Part shown: positions 6,923-10,908 of the stretch, in pieces | How the letters are laid out: each line of letters begins with the position of its first letter | How positions within the stretch are numbered: the stretch's first letter is position 1 | Source: Euperipatoides rowelli | Taxonomy: Eukaryota > Onychophora > Udeonychophora > Euonychophora > Peripatopsidae | Reading direction: 5' to 3' (one strand) | Length of the DNA stretch: 10,908 nt | NCBI GenBank assembly: GCA_003024985.2 | Contig: PXIH01S0047198.1 | The notes under the pieces: model-generated | What the model saw: only the letters and a program-made list of their open reading frames with translations | The model's database searches: none | What the model was told of the DNA's origin: nothing | Program-made: the position numbers and the translations under genes

Positions 6923-7423
6923 CAATGCCTAGGATCTTTGTGTGTCTTAACATTTTTCATGCAATAAAAGGAAATTTTATCTATTTTAAAGAGTGTTTAT
7001 TTTTTACTTTATTAATAATAATTTCGACTTCTTTTTCATTTACAAATATTATTTCATCTTTATTAGATTCAATTGTTAGATCATAATTTGTACAGTCATT
7101 CATTTTCGTATAATAATTATTAAAAAACTCTATCTTAATATTATTTACAATTTCATTAGGTCCATCCTAATCTTCATAATGTTCATATTTCCATTGTTTC
7201 TTTTTATTATTTTGAATAGAAAGATTTAATGAATCGATGCTTTTTTTTTAAAGTTTTTTTTCATATATATATTTTGTCTTTTCTGTAAATTAATTTTAAT
7301 ACTAAATTGTTTATCATACTAAATTAATTTTTTTCCTGAGTTTTTTATATTTTATAAAGCTAATGGCGGTTTTATTTTTTATGTAATCTTCAAATAAATC
7401 ATTCCTTTTTTTAATGTTTTTTA
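6923..7423 (-). pseudogene. CR1/Jockey-group LINE, region between endonuclease and RT, with the RT core missing
   Basis: Read on the minus strand, 7227-7137 and beyond give NNKKKQWKYEHYED, then DGPNEIVNN and KIEFFNNYYTKMND. This fits the CR1-group 'kkfW.y......dG......i..eFn.yy' stretch. It is followed near 7035-6990 by FVNEKEVEIIINKVKNKHS, the element before the RT ('t.eev..ii..lk..kspG.Dgi'), and by a decayed IDKI. Then, instead of the RT, the frame goes within about 20 residues to PRH and a position matching 'RPHLEYA..vWsP'. That motif lies after the RT in these elements. It is completed at 1055 and leftward, beyond the Tx1-like insertion. So roughly 0.8-0.9 kb of RT appears deleted. Several stops and frameshifts are present. 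Confidence 0.75.
7137..7227. repeat. 91-bp tract shared with 6107-6198, copy in the CR1-group LINE
   Basis: It is identical to 6107-6198 except for one missing base. On the minus strand it is in frame with LINE coding sequence on both sides, apart from one TAG. Confidence 0.93.
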
Positions 7424-8111
7424 TTATTTCTTGAGTAATCTAATTTTTCTTGGTGTTGATGATTTTTTTATTTCTTTTATATAGATTTTTCTTGTATTAG
7501 TTTCTATTAGTTTATGTAAATAATTAAAAACAAATTGATAGTCTTCATTTATTTTGTAAAGATCAATAAATCGTTCATTTAAATTTATCTTGTTAATTAA
7601 AATATTTAAAATTTCGTAGTTAACATTTTTATAATCAATTAATGTGGAAGCTTTTTCATTTTTATTTTCTTCTAAATATAATTTGAATTCAATTTTTATA
7701 ATGAACTGATCTCCATTGCCTATTGGTGGAATATAACTTATATTACCTAGGTCTAATCTTTTATTTATCAATAAAACTGTTAGTGAGCTGCTTTATTTTC
7801 TGTATCTGTTTTTTTTCTGTTATATTTTGTATGAGGTTGTTTGATTCAACAAAATTGAAAAACCTATCTCCCATTGCATTTCCAGCATAATTGCAATAAT
7901 CATTTATCCAATCTATCCATGGTAAATTGAAATCCCCAATAATTATTATATCATTATAATTATGATTGAGTTTCAAATATTTCTTTATCTAGATTGTTGT
8001 TACAATTTGGAGGTCTATAAAAAAAAACACCTACTAGAAATTTAAATTTTTTATATTTTATTTCAAACCAACTTTTTCAGTTTCTTTGAGTTTTTAGTTA
8101 TTGATCAATAT
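7424..8111 (-). pseudogene. CR1/Jockey-group LINE, endonuclease domain, C-terminal two thirds (broken)
   Basis: On the minus strand the order is: WFEIKYKKFKFLVGV (about 8068-8024), YRPPN (8019-8005), IIIIGDFNLPWIDW (about 7949-7908; GDFN at 7937-7926), then NISYIPPIGNGDQFIIKIEF (PPIG onward from about 7729). These match the CR1/Jockey-type AP endonuclease: W.ei, fYRPPn, GDFN.P.idW, and PP.G.SDH. In the last box Ser is Gly and the catalytic His is Gln; the Asp is kept (7711-7709). A frameshift separates YRPPN from GDFN and another follows the 71-codon frame at 7976-7761. The 115-codon frame at 7771-7424 continues into the region after the endonuclease. The protein would have nicked target DNA; this copy cannot. 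Confidence 0.85.
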
Positions 8112-8120
8112 ATTCTTCAT
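8112..8120. repeat. Target duplication of the SINE, left copy (attcttcat)
   Basis: It matches 8310-8318 (aatcttcat) at 8 of 9 bases. Removing 8121-8318 brings the endonuclease motifs to normal spacing. Confidence 0.6.
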
Positions 8121-8309
8121 AAGCCCTGCAGGGTTAGGCGACTCTGTAAAGGTCTCTGACTTGGTGCTCCAGGACCATGCTGGTCGCTGGTTCGAATCCG
8201 AGGAAATCCACCTTGGATTAGACTTTGTACAAGAAGATATTTTTTCAATGAATATTAATTTTGTAAATAATTGTGCATAACAAAAAAACACCTGGCTTTT
8301 TTTTTTAAA
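8121..8309 (+). mobile_element. tRNA-derived SINE (about 189 bp) inside the endonuclease of the CR1-group LINE
   Basis: It has an exact RNA polymerase III B box, ggttcgaatcc (8189-8199), and a poorer A-box-like stretch at about 8135-8146 (taggcgactctg). The stretch between, ctctgacttggtgctccag and then ggtcgctggttcg, resembles the middle of tRNA-headed SINEs. A hairpin ccag/ctgg with a 7-base loop lies where an anticodon arm would be. The T stem is poor, so this is not a working tRNA. The body (ccaccttggattagactt) is followed by an AT-rich tail. Flanks 8112-8120 and 8310-8318 look like a target duplication. The element explains why the LINE endonuclease has about 190 bp too many between its GGG and W.E segments. 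The SINE family is not recognised. Confidence 0.7.
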
Positions 8310-8318
8310 AATCTTCAT
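8310..8318. repeat. Target duplication of the SINE, right copy (aatcttcat)
   Basis: It is the partner of 8112-8120, with one mismatch. Confidence 0.6.
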
Positions 8319-8590
8319 TTTGGATTCAATTTTTTATATCCAATTAGACCATGCCCTCCTTTTGTTCATTGCCCTGTTTTTTCTTAGAAATATTTTATAT
8401 CCTTTAAGTTCAATTTGCTCATTAGAATAATTTGAATTTAGCCATGATTCTAATATTAAAAATATATCAGCAAGTTCAGTACGGACTAGATGTTCAAACT
8501 CATCAAATATATTTATCAATGATCCAGCTTTAATATATATCCATGACAACTGTTTATCATTTGTGGTTACATGAATCATTGGTTGCTATG
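8319..8590 (-). pseudogene. CR1/Jockey-group LINE, N-terminal part of the endonuclease domain (broken)
   Basis: The minus-strand frame 8579-8334 reads IKAGSLINIFDEFEHL, then ELADIFLILESWLNS, then LKGYKIFLRKNRAMNK. This is the opening of a CR1/Jockey-type endonuclease: 'NARSL.NK.dEl', 'PDi..i.EtWL', 'l.gY...r.dR'. The catalytic Glu is kept (LESW, codon 8450-8448). The first Asn is Lys and the Arg of 'NARSL' is Gly. After the frame ends, a one-base shift gives KGGHGLIGY, the 'GGG....Y' step, at about 8356-8330. The domain is then cut by the SINE and resumes at 8111. The initiator of ORF2 is not certain; the Met at 8579 lies just before the domain and is a possible start. Confidence 0.83.
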
Positions 8591-9075
8591 TATCCATTTT
8601 TTTCTTTTTGATTATATTCTTCCTAAGATAGACATACTTTTATCATAATTTACATTTTCTAGGCTTCCTTTTAGATTTAGTGTACCATCATTTTTTGTTA
8701 TATTTTCACATATTATAGTTCTTTCTATGTTGATATCTGTAGTAAAATTTTTATCATTAATTTTTTCTTCTGAATCAGTATCCATTTTTTCATTAATATT
8801 TCATGATTATTTTCTATATTAAGAGAATCTTGGGATTCAATGTTTTGATGGTTGTTTTACAATGCTTCATCTGTGAGAGTGTGTTCCAAAATTATTTCAT
8901 TTTTTTTAATTTTTTTTCCCCCAATTATTTTAGGTTCATAACTTAATTTGATGGGTATATCTAAAGTGCTTGTATAAGCCTGATTATAAAATTGTTTTGT
9001 ATTTAGTTCAATAATAGGTTCTTTCATACAATTGTTAGGTTCATTAATTATTGGTGCTATTGGTTGATATACATT
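8591..9075 (-). pseudogene. Probable ORF1 of the CR1/Jockey-group LINE, C-terminal part (broken)
   Basis: It lies directly upstream of the endonuclease on the same strand, where ORF1 ends in two-ORF LINEs. From about 9072 the minus frame reads VYQPIAPIINEPNNCMKEP and runs to a TAA near 8862. A second frame from about 8800 to 8605 reads NEKMDTDSEEKINDKNF, later NITKNDGTLNLKGS. Both are rich in Asn, Asp, Glu, Lys and Ile. I see no zinc knuckle, PHD finger, coiled coil or esterase motif, so the assignment depends on position and on open frames. It could also be a linker or an unrelated AT-rich tract. The 5' end is missing: at about 9078-9085 it meets gypsy sequence. Confidence 0.5.
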
Positions 9076-9077
9076 TA

Positions 9078-9545
9078 AGTTTAAATAAGCTGTTAGCCAA
9101 GAACATTACTTGGAAGTGGGACACATTAGTGGAGGAACAGTTTAATTTAATTATCATGTCAAATAGAGTGCTAACTTACTACATACAATCCTTTATTGTA
9201 GCAGTCGATGTCTCACTATGGGTACTATGTACCATCCTGTTGCAGAAGATCACTGATGAACAGAGAAATTGATAGAATCTAATCTCAGTTAGACAATAAG
9301 GCCATAGGGATTGCATTTATGGTGAAAAAAATTCACAAGTTTTTATTTACCAAACAATTTATGTTGATAATAGACCATCAGCTTCTGACAAAGATAATTC
9401 ATGCAGAAAAAGAAGTTCCCACATTACAGCAGCATGACTTCCAACTGGGCTTTAATATCGGTAGCTTATACATATGATACCTATACAATTTAGAACCTCC
9501 AAGGAATCATATCAATGCAAAAATATCATAACTTTTCTGGTATGC
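9078..9545 (+). pseudogene. Ty3/gypsy retrotransposon, RT end and RNase H domain (fragment)
   Basis: In gypsy pol, RNase H follows RT and removes the RNA strand during reverse transcription. The fragment opens with LNKLLAKNITWKW (about 9078-9122), the 'L..Ll.k...w.W' segment at the RT end. VDVSLWVLCTILLQ follows, matching 'cDaS..giGavL.Q'; the first catalytic Asp is at 9207-9209. After a frameshift, LDNKAIGIAFMVKKIHKFL (9289-9345) matches 'l.kEalAiv.avkkf..yL', but the catalytic Glu is Lys (9298-9300). IDHQLLTKI follows with the next Asp kept (9373-9375). EVPTLQQHDFQLGF and an 'nh.NA..S'-like end (about 9505-9530) complete the domain. Integrase and LTRs are not seen. The left edge meets the minus-strand LINE directly. 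Confidence 0.85.
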
Positions 9546-10908
9546 ATAATCATCAACTCTAGAAACAATGGAATGTTGATTACTAATATATCAAGACAAA
9601 ATTATTGAAAAACACTAAGTGAAGAGAAAGCACACAGGTTTGTCATACTAAAATCACTATTTAACCTAAAAAGATTACCTTGAAGTGCTAATATTTTATT
9701 ATAAGAAACAACATACTGTAGATGTATTTGAATTTAAAAAATTGTTAAATTGTTGAATATTAGAGGATATGTTAAAATCTGAATATGAAAATTTCCATTA
9801 ACAATATCCCCCTCCTACTATAAATAAATATTATCCACTTTCTACTAAAATAACATGTTTCTTCAACTCATTAAAACTGGCCCTTTAAAAATGCACAATA
9901 ACAAGAAAGACTGAAGAAAATATGGTTTTACAAGTCCAACTTTTAAATGTTCATTTTGAATATTACCATATATGGAGATTTTTAATTCAAGGTAAGTTAA
10001 TCACTTTGTCACTTTTATGACAGCTTACTGATGAATATTTACTTTCTATCTGAGTTCTAAAAATGTATGCAAAGAAATAAGACCAATAGAATCCGTTTAT
10101 CAGAATTTTTTTTATTTAATGGGAAACTTTTTGGTTTTCACATTAAATCGTTATATGAGACCATCATTACCCTCAAACAGAGCCCATAAAAAAATAGCCC
10201 ACCCCTTTTATCGAGAATATTATAAACATAATACAAGTCAACAACAAAAACAACAATATAATAAACTAAATAGGGTGTTTATATTTATTTAGCAAATTAA
10301 ATGTGTGTTTCAAATTTAATAAAAATATTAAAATAAGGCCCAAATCCTAATTAATATGTTATTGAATTTATTATACACCACTTTGAAAATGTATCAGTAT
10401 AGGGGTATGGGGGGGGGGGGGATTTTCAAACAATCTCTATAGTTTTCTTATTTATTACAATCTGATATCCAGAATAGAACAATTTTAGGAATGAAGTCAA
10501 ATTAAGTTATTTTTGATAATTTGCCACATGCAATACATTGACTCTTCACTTCTCTAATAATATTTTCTACTAAATAGTCTAACTTAGTCCTAACAGTACA
10601 ACTAACTGTTAAGTATGATAGAGCTTCATCACATTTACACTCAATATGTAATGTGGTATTTAATCACTAAATATTAATGGTGTTTTTTTACATATACTAC
10701 TAAATGGTTATCAAAATACATATAATATTTATTATTTATGTTATTCTTATACCATAAAATGCTGTCTATGTTCACCATCCCAGGTAAGTATTCTATCCCT
10801 ACTCATACCCAAAGTTCTGAGATTGTTTTCATTACAAATACAAGTATGATGGACAACAACAGACTATAGTCCAGGAGCTGTCCCTGGTCCTAATCTATTT
10901 TTTTTAAT
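9546..10908. other. AT-rich stretch with no recognisable gene or element
   Basis: Both strands are broken by frequent stops, and I recognise no domain, LTR, terminal repeat or RNA gene. Small items seen are a run of 13 G (10409-10421), a good splice-donor-like string caggtaagta (10781-10790) without a supporting exon, and a short inverted repeat ccagg/cctgg (10871-10887). The beginning may hold decayed gypsy sequence after RNase H. Confidence 0.6.
10409..10421 (+). repeat. Homopolymer run of 13 G
   Basis: An uninterrupted G run in an AT-rich setting. Its length is prone to sequencing and replication slippage. Confidence 0.9.

Noticed and set aside
6868-7086. Plus-strand 72-codon frame
   Set aside because: It overlaps the end of the Tx1-like LINE and the antisense of the CR1-group LINE, whose minus-strand reading matches known pre-RT motifs.
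8121-8200. A working tRNA gene, because of the exact B box
   Set aside because: The T stem pairs poorly, the A box is degenerate, the base before the apparent anticodon is not T, and the unit has a SINE-like body, tail and flanking repeats.
8018-8296. Shared string aaaaaaacacct near 8023-8034 and 8282-8293 as a duplication
   Set aside because: Only about 12 low-complexity bases match and the flanks diverge; the first copy is explained by the endonuclease coding sequence.
8094-8318. Minus-strand 74-codon frame
   Set aside because: It is the antisense of the SINE; codons come from the tRNA-like part and the tail.
10781-10790. Strong splice-donor-like string caggtaagta as evidence of a host exon
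   Set aside because: No open frame, acceptor or protein similarity lies upstream, and such strings arise by chance.
10871-10887. Inverted repeat ccagg/cctgg as a transposon end or RNA hairpin
   Set aside because: Only five pairs, with no partner end or target duplication in the window.
1-10908. A new defence, toxin or biosynthetic system
   Set aside because: All coding signals are explained by decayed retrotransposons and short DNA transposons; no intact non-element gene is visible.

Overview
The window looks like non-genic, AT-rich DNA from an animal nuclear genome. It contains LINE, hAT, piggyBac-type, SINE and Ty3/gypsy remnants. There are no bacterial operons, ribosome binding sites or intact genes. 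I cannot name the species. Every long coding signal is a broken piece of a transposable element, and the value of the window is the order in which the elements landed on each other.

Layout. 1-105 is the end of a hAT-type element and 114-743 is a complete non-autonomous hAT element; both sit on the same 8-bp target. 744-1056 is the C-terminal end of a CR1/Jockey-group LINE on the minus strand. 1057-6912 is a nearly full-length but dead L1/Tx1-group LINE on the plus strand, bounded by a 10-bp direct repeat (1047-1056 and 6913-6922). It has an ORF1 with zinc knuckles, then an ORF2 with endonuclease, reverse transcriptase (RT) and C-terminal segments. Its RT is split by a 562-bp piggyBac-type MITE (4770-5331) flanked by TTAA. 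Its C-terminus carries an in-frame 18-bp minisatellite with an N in the middle. 6913-about 9085 is the rest of the minus-strand LINE, itself split by a tRNA-derived SINE (8121-8309). About 9078-9545 is a Ty3/gypsy RT/RNase H remnant on the plus strand. 9546-10908 shows no gene.

How it fits together. Removing the Tx1-like LINE and one copy of the 10-bp repeat makes the minus-strand LINE read on in one frame across the junction. Removing the MITE and one TTAA makes the Tx1 RT read on in one frame into its YADD motif. The inferred order is: gypsy remnant; CR1-group LINE next to or into it; hAT elements, SINE and Tx1-like LINE into the CR1-group LINE; MITE into the Tx1-like LINE. The relative order of the hAT, SINE and Tx1 events cannot be read from the sequence. 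A 92-bp tract is shared almost perfectly by the two LINEs (6107-6198 and 7137-7227), which suggests a late local copy event. I found no new defence or metabolic system. The unusual items are the MITE end architecture, the double hAT insertion, the shared tract and a CR1-group LINE that lacks its RT core.
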